A stretch of 64,000 nucleotides of DNA, from the NCBI GenBank assembly GCA_965248765.1, contig CBDFKF010000003.1, positions 620,001 to 684,000 on the forward strand. The letters are read 5' to 3'. Source of the stretch: CBDFKF01 sp965248765. Lineage in GTDB: Bacteria > Pseudomonadota > Alphaproteobacteria > VGEJ01. This document shows positions 48,496-57,547 of this stretch, piece by piece. The notes under the pieces are model-generated. The model was not told the origin of the DNA. It searched no databases and saw nothing but the letters and a program-made list of their open reading frames with translations. The translations under genes were made by a program, and so were the position numbers. Each line of letters opens with the position of its first letter. Position 1 is the first letter of the stretch.

Positions 48496-50532
48496 ATGAC
48501 CGCCTATCCTCGCCTCTTCTCCGAGTGGACGATCCGCAACACCAAGATCAAGAACCGGATCGTCTTCCCGCCGACCTGCCCGACCTGGGTGTCGGATCCG
48601 TGGAACGGACTGTTCACCGACCAGGCCACCGCCTATTACGCGGAGCGCGCAAAGGGGGGCCTCGGCCTGATCGTTATCGGCGGCACTCACGTCCATCCGA
48701 GTTCCATCACGGCGCCCGCGCTAATGCCCCAGCTGTTCGATGACCGTCAGATCGAGCCCTTGTCAAAGATAGCGGCAGCGGCGCACGAGCACGGCTGCAA
48801 GCTTGCGATCCAGCTTTGGCACTCGGGCGTGCGCGGCTTCCCTACCTTCAAGCAGCACCCGGGCTACGACCCTGACGCCACTTGGTACACGCCTCCCCGA
48901 GCCAGGCGCCGCTCGGCGAGTTCCCTGGCGCCTCGACGCCGAAAGAAATGTCCGAGGAAGAGATCGAAGAGATCCTCGAGGCCCACGCGGCCGCCGCTAA
49001 GCGCGTGATCGCGGCCGGGCTCGACGGGGTAGAGCTTCACCTAAGCCACGGGTACTTGCCCTGGCAGTTCTTGTCGCCGCTCTACAACAAGCGCACCGAT
49101 CGCTGGGGCGGCTCCTACGAGAAGCGGCTAAGCTTCCCCGTCGAGGCGTTGCGCCGCATGCGTGCGGCGATCGGTGACGGCCCGTTCCTTAGCTACCGCA
49201 TCAACTCGACCTCGTTCTGGCCTGGCGACCTCGAAATCGACGACATAAGAAGGATCGTTCCCGACATCGAGAAGCAGGCAGACATCGACTTCGTCGACGT
49301 CTCCGCTGGCGTGCACCACGCCTTCATCCACACGCCCGTTCAAGGGCGGCTGGGAACGAGGCTACGCACGGAAAATCCGGGAGGTGTCATCGAAGCCCGT
49401 GCTCGCAGTCGGGCGGATTACGACGCCTGACGTCGCCGAGATGTTGCTCGAAGCGGGTGATGCGGATGCCATCTGTCTCGCGCGCCAGCTGTTCACCGAT
49501 CCCTATTGGGCCGTGAAGGTGCAGGAGGGCCGTACCGACGACATTCGTCCCTGCGTTGCCGCCAACTTCTGCTGGAAGAGCGCCGGTCGCGGCGGTCGCG
49601 TGCAGTGCGTCTACAACCCGGCGATCGGCCGCGAGGCCGAGTGGGGCGAAGGGACACTCACCGAGGCGGCGACCTCGAAAAAGGTCCTGGTCATTGGCGG
49701 CGGGCCTGCTGGGCTTGAGTTCGCCCGCATCGCCGCGGCGCGAGGGCACCGCGTCACCGTGCTCGAACGCGAGGCCGAGCTAGGCGGGCACGTGCGCCTC
49801 CAGTCGCTCTTGCCCGACCGCGGCGAGTACGGCGAGATCGCTCTCTGGCTCGCACGCCAAGCGCGCAAGAACGGCGCCGAACTCCGCACCTCGGCGCCGT
49901 TCACGCCGGAGAACCTCGATATGGTGCTCGAAGCCGAGCGGCCCGACCACGTGGTCGTCGCCACCGGGTCAATCGTCGCGCGCGACGGCTTCCAAGGCTG
50001 GACGAGCGAGGCACTCTCCGGTTGGGAGAGCGGCAACTGCATCGGTTGGGAGGAGGTCGTGACCGCGAAGGCGGGGGCGGCGGGCGCAACCTTCCCGGGC
50101 GACGTCATTATGCTCGACGACATGAACGACGTGATCGCGCCGCTCTGCGCCGTTGCGCTGGCGAGAAGCGGTGCTTCCTCCGTGAGGCTCGCCACCCGCT
50201 GGCCAATGGTCGGCATCGAGACAATCGGCGACGTCTACCTCGATTGGATCCTGCCCAAGGTCTACAAGAGCGGCGTCGAGATGCTGTGCGACCACTTCGT
50301 CCGAAGGATCGAGGAGAACAAGGTCACCCTCTGCAACGTTCACCACGAGGAAGCCGAGATGGAGGTCAAGGCCGACTGGATCGTCATGGCGACCGGAAGG
50401 CGCTCCGAAAACGCGTTTTTTGGCCTCATCAAGGAGCGAGGCCTTAGCGTCGAGACGATTGGCGACGCGACGGCGCCGCGCTCAACGTACGAGGCGGTCT
50501 ACGAGGGGCACCGCCAGGCGCGCAAGGTGTGA
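48496..50532 (+). pseudogene. NADH:flavin oxidoreductase (OYE/dienoyl-CoA reductase type), two frameshifts
   Basis: Three consecutive frames add up to one protein of about 680 aa with an OYE-type TIM barrel followed by an FeS/FAD/NAD region. Frame 1 (48496-) has MTAYPRLFSEWTIRNTKIKN, PPTCPTWVSDPWNGL and LAIQLWHSGVRG. Frame 2 (from about 48900) has GVELHLSHGYLPWQFLSPLY, NKRTDRWGGSYEKRL. Frame 3 (from about 49335) has FKGGWERGYARKIREVSSKP, VLAVGRITTPDVAEMLLEAG, the Cys region RPCVAANFCW and the FAD motif VLVIGGGPAGLEFARIAAAR. The breaks are near 48895 and 49335 and each is a one- or two-base indel. Related enzymes oxidise trimethylamine, histamine or enoyl substrates. Confidence 0.88.
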
Positions 50533-50952
50533 GCGCGCCTCCGGAGCAAAAGCGGACCTCGTGAGCCCGAGGGTCTGCTTATAGAGGCAGAGCGGCCGTA
50601 ACTCTGCGGCCGTCGGTACGGCCGGTCGTAGCCAAAAGGAGACATGACACGGGGCCGAAGGCGCGGCTAAACGCCGGTCGTGAGAAACCCGCCTACCGGT
50701 CCCTGATTTGCACAGGCGAATACTGCTTCCAGCAGAGCGGGTTTACCAGCGGGTGAACCTCATGTTCAGTACGGGGCCTTGGCGGGGCATATCGCGCGTA
50801 TCGCTCGCGAGGCATTTCGGGCTGCTATTGTTTGCGCTTCCGGTCTGTAGCAAACTATTTGCAGCACCCGATTTTGTCCGGTCCGCATGTCACGTTTTAG
50901 GCGGAGGAACCTGATGTTCCTCCCAATGACAATTGTCAGGGAGGCTTTCGAC
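50533..50952. promoter_or_regulatory. intergenic region before the polyamine-type transporter
   Basis: 420 bases without a supported gene. It contains the second copy of the dispersed repeat and must contain the transporter promoter. GGGAGG, about 10 bases before ATG 50953, is the ribosome-binding site. Confidence 0.55.
50543..50634. repeat. dispersed intergenic repeat, copy 2
   Basis: About 90 bases resembling 44717-44807 in same-order blocks (AAAAGCGGAC, GTCTGCT, CAGAGCGG, GTCGG, ACGGCCGG). It starts 10 bases after the oxidoreductase stop codon. Confidence 0.6.
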
Positions 50953-51981
50953 ATGAGAATTTCTTTCTTGCGCGCGCTGGCGATCGCCGCCGTAGGAGCG
51001 ATCGCCTTTGGTAACACGAGCCTCGCCGGCAAGGGCGAGCTCCGCTTTATCGGCTGGGAAGGCTATGCCGACGATGACTGGGTGGCGGAGTTCGAGGAGA
51101 AGTACGACGCCGATGTCTCGGTGTTCTACATCGGCTCGAATGACGAGATGTTCGCGAAGATGAAGGCCAGCGAGGCCCAGGACTACGACGTGATGACCGT
51201 CAACACCGGCGAGCTTCAGCGCCACATCGACCTTGGTCTGGTCAAGCCGCTCGACCTCAACCGCATACCCAACACCAAGAACTTGCTGCCGGCGTTCCAG
51301 GACCTGGCCACGGTGCCGGGCGTCGAGAGGGATGGGCAACCGTACGGCGTGCCGTTCTCCTGGGGCTCGATCACGCTGATCTACAACAAGGACACCGTGG
51401 TCCCAGCGCCGACCTCATGGGAGGTGTTGTGGGACCCGAAGTATAAGGGTCGCGTGATCATCCCGGACAGCGACCAGCAGATCATTCAGTTCGCCGTCGC
51501 GCTTGGGGTCGAGGACCCGTTCAACCTGACCAAGGACGAGATGGCGCACATCAAAAAGCGGGTGATCGACCTGCGCAGTAATCTCAAGGGCTACTACCTG
51601 ACCTTCGAGGACTCTCTTCAGTACGTCGAGGACGGCGTCGACCTCATAACCCAGGGTGACGAGTACCGGATCAAGCTGTTGGAAGCCCGCGGCTATGACA
51701 ACTACGTCCTCACGGTGCCGGAGGAAGGGGCAATCGGCTGGCTCGACGTCTATACCGTCAGCACCGGCGTCGGCGACGAGGACTTGGCCTATGCCTGGAT
51801 CAATTTCATCCTCGAAAAGCGCATCAGCGAGCAGCTCTCGGAGCGCTTGGGCTATCCCAACGCGGTCACGGAGTCGGGCCTCATCGACTATGCCGACAAG
51901 CTGACGTGGCTCAAGGCAGTCGAGGACTTCACCTGGCGCACCAACGTCTGGAACGAGATCAAGGCGGCCCCGATTCAGTAG
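50953..51981 (+). CDS. polyamine-type ABC transporter substrate-binding protein (PotD-like)
   Basis: Periplasmic binding protein, 342 aa from ATG 50953, which has GGGAGG upstream; an open extension to 50887 precedes the signal peptide and is not used. The signal is MRISFLRALAIAAVGAIAFG. Mature N-terminus GELRFIGWEGYADDDWVAEF and YDVMTVNTGELQRHIDLGLV are PotD/PotF-like. Later VPFSWGSITLIYNKDTV and TQGDEYRIKLLEARG fit the family. First gene of a four-gene importer. The substrate could be a polyamine or another nitrogenous cation or opine-like compound; residues at the pocket cannot settle this by eye. Confidence 0.9.
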   Translation: MRISFLRALAIAAVGAIAFGNTSLAGKGELRFIGWEGYADDDWVAEFEEKYDADVSVFYIGSNDEMFAKMKASEAQDYDVMTVNTGELQRHIDLGLVKPLDLNRIPNTKNLLPAFQDLATVPGVERDGQPYGVPFSWGSITLIYNKDTVVPAPTSWEVLWDPKYKGRVIIPDSDQQIIQFAVALGVEDPFNLTKDEMAHIKKRVIDLRSNLKGYYLTFEDSLQYVEDGVDLITQGDEYRIKLLEARGYDNYVLTVPEEGAIGWLDVYTVSTGVGDEDLAYAWINFILEKRISEQLSERLGYPNAVTESGLIDYADKLTWLKAVEDFTWRTNVWNEIKAAPIQ

Positions 51982-52132
51982 TCTCGATCCAGGATAGCCG
52001 CGTGGCTGCCTCGGTTTGACCCAAGGCGGCCACGCGCGCCGGCGTGCGGAGATCGGTAATCGCGAATATCCTGAGGACGCTCGCCGCCCATCGGCTCGGT
52101 ATGCCGACATGCAATCACTCGGGCCAACGCGG

Positions 52133-53239
52133 ATGACAGCGCCGACCCGGCATCTGTTGGAGCTCAAAGCCGTCGACAAGAGCTACGGCGATGTGCGCGT
52201 GCTCACCGATATCAACCTCGCCATCGAAGACGGCGAATTCCTGACCATTCTTGGACCCAGCGGGTCGGGCAAGACCACGATCTTGCGGCTGATCGGCGGC
52301 TTCACAGAGCCGACAAGCGGCCAGATCCTGTTCGATGGCGAGTGTATCGCCCATGTTCCGATCTTCCACCGGCCGTTCAACACCGTGTTCCAGGACTACG
52401 CGCTGTTCCCGCACATGACCGCAGGCGAGAACATCGGCTATGGCCTGCGGGTTCGCGGCGTGCGCAAGGGCGAGGTCCGCGAGCGAGTCGCCCGGGCATT
52501 GTCGGTGGTGGCCTTGGCAGAGTTCGCGGGCCGCTACCCGGCGCAGCTGAGCGGCGGTCAGCGCCAGCGCGTCGCCCTCGCCCGGGCGCTGATTCTGGAG
52601 CCGCGAATGCTGCTGCTGGATGAGCCGCTCGGGGCTTTGGATGCTGAGCTGAGACGCCAGATGCAGACCTTTCTGATGAACCTTCAAAAGGATATCCACA
52701 CCACATTCCTGTTCGTGACCCACGATCAGGAGGAAGCGATCACCATGTCCGATCGCATTTGCGTGATGCGCGAGGGCTACATTGAGCAGGTTGGACTGCC
52801 GACCGAGATCTACTATCGCCCCCGGACGGAGTTCGTCGCGAATTTCTTCGGCGACAACAACCTGATCGGGGGCACGCTTGGCGGGCTTGACCGCGGCACC
52901 CGCACCGTCGATACCCCGCTTGGCGGCATCTGCTCCGTTGTTGAGAGCCAGTCCGAGGCCGGCGGTTCACCGGCCGGTCGCCCTGTCAAGCTCGCGGTGC
53001 GGCCCGAGAGCATTCGTTTGGCGCGCGGGAACCTCACCACGGACAATCGTTTCGGCGTGCGGATCGAGGATATCCGCTTCGTCGGTCCGACCTCGCATGT
53101 GGTGGCTCGCCCCCGCTCAGGATCGGATCTGGTGCTGACGGTCAAGCTGCCGAGCAAGGTGACCGGGGGCGAGTTTCGTGTTGGCGATGAGGCGGAGATC
53201 GGGTGGGATGCGGTTGAATGCAGCGTAGTGCTGCTGTAG
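52133..53239 (+). CDS. polyamine-type ABC transporter ATP-binding protein (PotA-like)
   Basis: ATPase subunit, about 368 aa from ATG 52133. Walker A GPSGSGKTTILRLIGG, signature LSGGQRQRVALARAL, Walker B MLLLDEPLGALDAELR and switch FVTHDQEEAITMSDR are intact. The Q-loop reads TVFQDYALFPHM. A C-terminal TOBE domain follows (KLAVRPESIRLARG). The frame is open from 52016 and ATG 52109 is an alternative start; no strong SD decides. It overlaps the permease gene by 22 bases. Confidence 0.92.
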   Translation: MTAPTRHLLELKAVDKSYGDVRVLTDINLAIEDGEFLTILGPSGSGKTTILRLIGGFTEPTSGQILFDGECIAHVPIFHRPFNTVFQDYALFPHMTAGENIGYGLRVRGVRKGEVRERVARALSVVALAEFAGRYPAQLSGGQRQRVALARALILEPRMLLLDEPLGALDAELRRQMQTFLMNLQKDIHTTFLFVTHDQEEAITMSDRICVMREGYIEQVGLPTEIYYRPRTEFVANFFGDNNLIGGTLGGLDRGTRTVDTPLGGICSVVESQSEAGGSPAGRPVKLAVRPESIRLARGNLTTDNRFGVRIEDIRFVGPTSHVVARPRSGSDLVLTVKLPSKVTGGEFRVGDEAEIGWDAVECSVVLL

Positions 53240-54111
53240 CACCGGCACTGAGGCGGAGGACCGCGGGCGGCGAGGCGGCCCGCAAGTGGCTTTGGCTAGG
53301 CACCAATTTCGGCCTGCCGGCGCTGCTCATCCTGGTGCCGGTCGCTGCGTTTCTCGTGCACAGCTTCTGGACCGTGGACGATTTTCACGTGGTCCGCGAG
53401 TTCTCGCTCCACAACTACCGCCGTTTCTTCGCCGAACAGCTGTTCGTCCCGCTGTTCCTCAAGACGTGTGGGCTTGCCCTGAAGGTCACCGGCGTCGCGC
53501 TGGTGGTTGGCTATCCGGTCGCCTATTTCCTGGCCTTGCTGCGCGGGACCGTCAAGTACGCGGCGGTACTGTTGTTCGTCGTCCCGCTGCTGATGAGCTA
53601 CATCATCAAGATCTACGCGATCCGCAGCATTCTCGGTAACAACGGATTTCTCAATCGTCTTCTGGTCTGGCTCGGCATCCTCGACCGGCCCACCGACGCG
53701 TTTGCCTACAACCTGGAGGCGGTGCTCATCACCCTGGTGGTGCTCCTGCTGCCATTGATGATCCTGCCGATCTTCGTCTCCCTGGAACGGATGCCGCGCA
53801 GTCTCCTCGAAGCCTCGGGCGATCTCGGCGCCACGGTCGGCCAGACTTTCCTCAGGATTGTCCTGCCGCTCAGCCTGCCGGGTGTCGTGGTCGGGGTTTC
53901 GTTCACGTTCATTCTTGCGCTTGGCGACTTCATCACGCCGACCATGGTCGGCGGCATGACCGGATTCACGTACGGCGCGGCGGTGTTCAGCCAGTTCGGC
54001 ACCGCTTTCGACTGGCCGTTCGGCGCCATGCTCTCGGTGATGTTGCTGATCGTCGTGTTGGCCGCGATGTTCCTGGCCGGCCGGCTCGGCCGGCCGCGTG
54101 GGATTACCTGA
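53218..54111 (+). CDS. polyamine-type ABC transporter permease (PotB-like)
   Basis: 297 aa. The N-terminus is basic, then the first span LPALLILVPVAAFLVHSFW. The EAA loop is EASGDLGATVGQTFLRIVLP (about 205-225). FILALGDFITPTMVGGMTG is a PotB hallmark. It overlaps the ATPase gene by 22 bases and its stop overlaps the next permease ATG by one base, so all are one transcript. Confidence 0.92.
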   Translation: MQRSAAVAPALRRRTAGGEAARKWLWLGTNFGLPALLILVPVAAFLVHSFWTVDDFHVVREFSLHNYRRFFAEQLFVPLFLKTCGLALKVTGVALVVGYPVAYFLALLRGTVKYAAVLLFVVPLLMSYIIKIYAIRSILGNNGFLNRLLVWLGILDRPTDAFAYNLEAVLITLVVLLLPLMILPIFVSLERMPRSLLEASGDLGATVGQTFLRIVLPLSLPGVVVGVSFTFILALGDFITPTMVGGMTGFTYGAAVFSQFGTAFDWPFGAMLSVMLLIVVLAAMFLAGRLGRPRGIT

Positions 54112-54908
54112 TGGTCGCGCCTTGGTACATCCGCGTGGTCCTCGGGGTGCTGGCCGGCACCACCCTCATCGTCCTGTTCGGGCCGGTCCTTGTGGTGTGG
54201 TTCTTCTCTTTTTTCCAACAGCGCAAGGGCAAGGTGCAGTGGGACAGCTTCACGTTCGATTGGTACGTCCGGCTGTTCGAGAACGATTCCATCATGAACG
54301 CGCTCTTCAACAGCCTCGTCGTTGGCTTCTTTGCGGTGTTGGTCGCGCTCGTCCTCGGGACGTTGTTCGCGGTCTATTACAACGGCCGCGGTCGCGGGCG
54401 CGAGGCACAACAGTTCGTGATCTTCCTGCCGTTCCTGCTGCCGCCGATCATCACCGGGCTGGCGCTCCTGATTTTCTTTCGCGAGGTCGGCCTGGACCGC
54501 TCGCTGGTCACGGTGGCGATCGGTCACACGCTGTTCGTATTGGCCTTGGCGTACCGCATCATCATTTCGCAGCTGCAGTCGCTGAGCCACAGCCTGGTCG
54601 AGGCATCCTACGATCTCGGTGCCAACCGCTGGCAAACCGTTTGGTATGTCCTGCTGCCCAACATCCGAACCGCGATCGTGGTCGCCGCTGTGCTGGCGTT
54701 CGCGCTGTCTTTCGATGAGACATTGATCTCGCTGTTCCTGGTCGGGAGCGAAATGACCCTGCCGGTCAGGCTGTGGGGGATGATGCGGGTCGGCTTCAAG
54801 CCCGAGGTCAACGCTCTCGTCACCCTCATTATCCTCTTCTCGGCGGCGTTGTTTTTCGCGGTGGCACGGCTGTCGCGGCGCACCGGCGACGAGCTGACCC
54901 GGTTGTGA
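54111..54908 (+). CDS. polyamine-type ABC transporter permease (PotC-like)
   Basis: 265 aa with six predicted spans, starting VVLGVLAGTTLIVLFGPVLV. The EAA loop is EASYDLGANRWQTVWYVLLP. The ALSFDETLISLFLVGSEMTL stretch is typical of PotC. Last gene of the importer; a long hairpin follows 52 bases after the stop. Confidence 0.92.
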   Translation: MVAPWYIRVVLGVLAGTTLIVLFGPVLVVWFFSFFQQRKGKVQWDSFTFDWYVRLFENDSIMNALFNSLVVGFFAVLVALVLGTLFAVYYNGRGRGREAQQFVIFLPFLLPPIITGLALLIFFREVGLDRSLVTVAIGHTLFVLALAYRIIISQLQSLSHSLVEASYDLGANRWQTVWYVLLPNIRTAIVVAAVLAFALSFDETLISLFLVGSEMTLPVRLWGMMRVGFKPEVNALVTLIILFSAALFFAVARLSRRTGDELTRL

Positions 54909-54959
54909 GACGTGCGCTCAGATGCCCGGTCTGTCCCACAGATATGTTGGGAGGATGTG

Positions 54960-55016
54960 CCAAACAGCACGGAATCCCGCCCGGCCTTGCCAGTGGCGGG
55001 GTTCCGTGCTGTTTGG
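54960..55016. repeat. 22-bp inverted repeat with 13-base loop after the importer operon
   Basis: Arms 54960-54981 and 54995-55016 start CCAAACAGCACGGAA and end TTCCGTGCTGTTTGG; they pair with only one mismatch (a G-U in RNA). There is no T-tract on the plus strand. It is longer than usual for a terminator and may be a palindromic mobile or REP-like unit that also interrupts the gene on the minus strand. Confidence 0.7.
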
Positions 55017-55029
55017 CCATTGCAGATAC

Positions 55030-55296
55030 CGAAGAAGCACCGCTCTTGTGCGTGGCGCTGGGAAGCGGACGCGTTCTCGAAGAGCTGCGGACACTCCGCC
55101 ATGCGGTCTCTTCGCCGCCGGCGGTGACATAGCGGGCAGGCAACCCGGTGATGCGCTGGTGGCCCTCGCCGGTGATGAACATCTCGAACAGTGCGCGGGC
55201 CGATACGCCAGCGAAATGCGGCGTCTGATTCAGCGTCGCGGCAGAGGCGGCGGTGACGCCGCAGATTAGCGCCAGGGCGATGAAGGACCGAAACAT
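55030..55296 (-). pseudogene. exported SRPBCC-like protein, truncated
   Basis: ATG 55296 (SD GGGAGA) gives a signal peptide, MFRSFIALALICGVTAASAA, and then TPHFAGVSARALFEMFITGE and GHQRITGLPARYVTAGGEE, resembling the N-terminal part of START/SRPBCC domain proteins. The homologous part then ends; the frame stays open through the palindromic repeat to 54829 but looks non-native. Apparently cut off by a deletion or by insertion of the repeat unit. Confidence 0.45.
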
Positions 55297-55327
55297 TGGC
55301 GGTCTCCCGTGACGAGATAGGATTGGC

Positions 55328-55357
55328 GACCAGCAATGACCAGCAATGACCAGCAAT
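55328..55357. repeat. 10-bp tandem repeat, three copies
   Basis: GACCAGCAAT repeated exactly three times in the upstream region of the truncated SRPBCC-like gene. Confidence 0.85.
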
Positions 55358-55492
55358 AATGACACCTGTAGGTGACGTGTCGATGCGAGCTTAGCCGCCT
55401 CCACCAGCAGGACGAGACGCTATCGGCGCTGGACCAAGTCGACCAGTCGCGCCTTCTCGAGACTTTCGACCGTCTGCAGGCTGAGCACAACT

Positions 55493-55732
55493 TCACCTAG
55501 CCGTAATCTCATCCGGTCTAGTGAGGTCGGTAGCCCGGTAGAGGACCAGCCCGCCGTGGGATTCGAGGCGCGCGACCGCCTCGGCAGCCTTGTCATTCGA
55601 CTGCCGACCCGTGATGGCGAGGCCAGCGCCCTCACGCGCCAGCGCTTCGGCGATGGCAAAGCCGATGCCCTGACGGAGTCTCGCCCCGGTGACGAGCGCG
55701 TTTTTGCCGGTAAGTATCGAACTCTCAGCCAT
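55493..55732 (-). pseudogene. short-chain dehydrogenase/reductase, N-terminal fragment
   Basis: 79 aa: MAESSILTGKNALVTGARLR, then QGIGFAIAEALAREGAGLAI, the SDR Rossmann motif (TGxxxxxGIG). It ends after DLTRPDEITAR at a stop. The NNAG, catalytic Ser and YxxxK segments are missing. Another frame just downstream (LGEVVLSLQTVESLEKARLV) may be the tail of a different gene, so this looks like a deletion joint. Confidence 0.7.
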
Positions 55733-55851
55733 AGCTCTCGCGATCAGCGCCAGAACCGCTCCAACGCCAGGCTATCGAGATCTATCTTGGGGCGCCGGTT
55801 GAAACGAGGCCGGCAACGAGCCGGGCGACCGCAAGAGCGGTCACGCCGGGT

Positions 55852-57528
55852 TCAATCGCCGCCCGTCTGCGCGGTCACGCCATAGTGCTTGTCTGCCTGT
55901 TCGGGCGTGATGAGCTCGTTCTTGAGGTCGGCCATGACCTGCTCGCGGGGGCGCCTACGCGGATCGCCATAGCCGCCGCCACTTGCCGTCGTGATACGCA
56001 CGATGTCGCCGGCGCCCAGCGCCAGCGCACTGATGCGGGCATAGGATTCCGTCGAGCCGTCAGCGCGAAGGATCTGCAAGCTGTTCAGTGAACCATCGCG
56101 GCCGCCGTCCAAGCCCCAGGGCGGATTGTTGTTGGTGCGCGCATAAAGGCCGGTAAGCCGCGCATCGTCGGCCCGCATCCGATAGTCCAGCCGGACGCCG
56201 CGGCCGCCGCGGAACTCGCCCTCGCCGCCTTCGTCGGTACGGAAGGCGTATTGCTCGACGAACAGCCCATTGCGCACCTCGTTGACCTCGATCGGGCAGT
56301 TGAATGTCTCGCCATCACCGGCGCAGAACTGCCCGTTCTCGCCATCGCGACCGGGCCCCGCGCCCCACCCGCCGAGCTCGGGTTCGACCGAGACCAAGAA
56401 CTGGCCGGATTCGGGATGGGTCGAGGAGAAGATGGTGCCGCAGACCGAGTGCATGTGACCGGCGCCCAGTCGTTCGGGCACCACCGGGGCAAGCGCCTTC
56501 CAGATCAGATCGAGGGTGTACATCATCGGATCGAAATACATCCCGGCCGACGCCGGCCGTTCGGCATCGAACATCGAACCCTTGTCGGTCAGCACCTTGA
56601 GCGGGCGGAACGTGCCTTCGTTGGTCAGCGACAGCGGCCCTGTCAGCGCCTTGAAGATGATCTGCGCGCCGACCACGGTGCACTGGTAAGGGCAGTTGTA
56701 AGGTCCCGACACTTGCCCCGGATTACCGCGCAGATCGACGATGAAATCGCCGTTCGCGACAGTGACCTTGACGCGCGTCTCGTCACCGTCGTCGGTCCTA
56801 TCCGTGGCCTGGTATGTCCCTTCCGGGATCTCGGCAAGGGCCCGCCGCGAGACCGCCTCGCCATGATCGAGCAGGCTCGACATCGCGAACGTGACTGTTT
56901 CGATATCGTATTTATCGACCATCTCGATGATGCGACGCTCGCCGGTGCGAATAGAGGCAATGCCGGCCCACATGTCGCCGAGGGTGTAGTCGGGCGTGCG
57001 GGTGTTTGCGGTGATCATGTCCATTATCGAAGCGATGGGCTTACCGGCTTCGAACAGCTTGATCTCCGGGAACTGGATGCCCTCCTGGAACAGCTCGTCC
57101 GCCTCGGTCGAGATGGAGCCATGGACCATGCCGCCGACATCGCCCCAGTGTGCCTTGTTTGCCGTCCACGCGATCAGCGTCCCGCCATGGAAGACCGGCA
57201 TGAGCAGCACGATGTCGTTGAGGTGACTGACGCCGCCCGAGTGCGGATCATTGGTGATGAAGATGTCGCCCGGGTGAATATCGCCCGACGGGCCAAACTT
57301 CTTCAGCACCTGCTTGGCGCTGGAATCGAGCATGCCAACGAAGATGGGGATGCCGGCACCCTGGGTCGTGAGTTGGCCCTTCGCATCCATGACTCCGACT
57401 CCGAAGTCCAGCACTTCGTAGATGATAGAGCTCATGGCCGTCCGCCTCATGGCCGCGAACATCTCATCGCAGATTGAGTGCAGCGAGTTCTGAATGATCT
57501 CGATGGTGAAGGGGTCGGAGTTGCGCAT
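55852..57528 (-). CDS. hydantoinase B/oxoprolinase family protein (B1)
   Basis: 558-aa HyuB-type subunit of an ATP-dependent cyclic-amide hydrolase or carboxylase. Recognisable blocks: DPFTIEIIQNSLHSICDEMF, IHPGDIFITNDPHSGGVSHL, ANKAHWGDVGGM, FQEGIQFPEIKLFEAG and the C-terminal GGGYGDPRRRPREQVMADL. It should act with the HyuA subunit encoded 19 bases upstream. It is the last gene of the minus-strand operon. It is close in length and sequence to B2 and B3 but has its own C-terminus (HYGVTAQTGGD). Substrate unknown. Confidence 0.93.
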   Translation of the reverse strand: MRNSDPFTIEIIQNSLHSICDEMFAAMRRTAMSSIIYEVLDFGVGVMDAKGQLTTQGAGIPIFVGMLDSSAKQVLKKFGPSGDIHPGDIFITNDPHSGGVSHLNDIVLLMPVFHGGTLIAWTANKAHWGDVGGMVHGSISTEADELFQEGIQFPEIKLFEAGKPIASIMDMITANTRTPDYTLGDMWAGIASIRTGERRIIEMVDKYDIETVTFAMSSLLDHGEAVSRRALAEIPEGTYQATDRTDDGDETRVKVTVANGDFIVDLRGNPGQVSGPYNCPYQCTVVGAQIIFKALTGPLSLTNEGTFRPLKVLTDKGSMFDAERPASAGMYFDPMMYTLDLIWKALAPVVPERLGAGHMHSVCGTIFSSTHPESGQFLVSVEPELGGWGAGPGRDGENGQFCAGDGETFNCPIEVNEVRNGLFVEQYAFRTDEGGEGEFRGGRGVRLDYRMRADDARLTGLYARTNNNPPWGLDGGRDGSLNSLQILRADGSTESYARISALALGAGDIVRITTASGGGYGDPRRRPREQVMADLKNELITPEQADKHYGVTAQTGGD

Positions 57529-57547
57529 GGTCCTTGACCTGTCTTAG

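Noticed and set aside
55328..55357. Tandem GACCAGCAAT repeats as a CRISPR-like array
   Set aside because: Repeats are contiguous without spacers and no cas genes are present. No CRISPR array is seen in the window.
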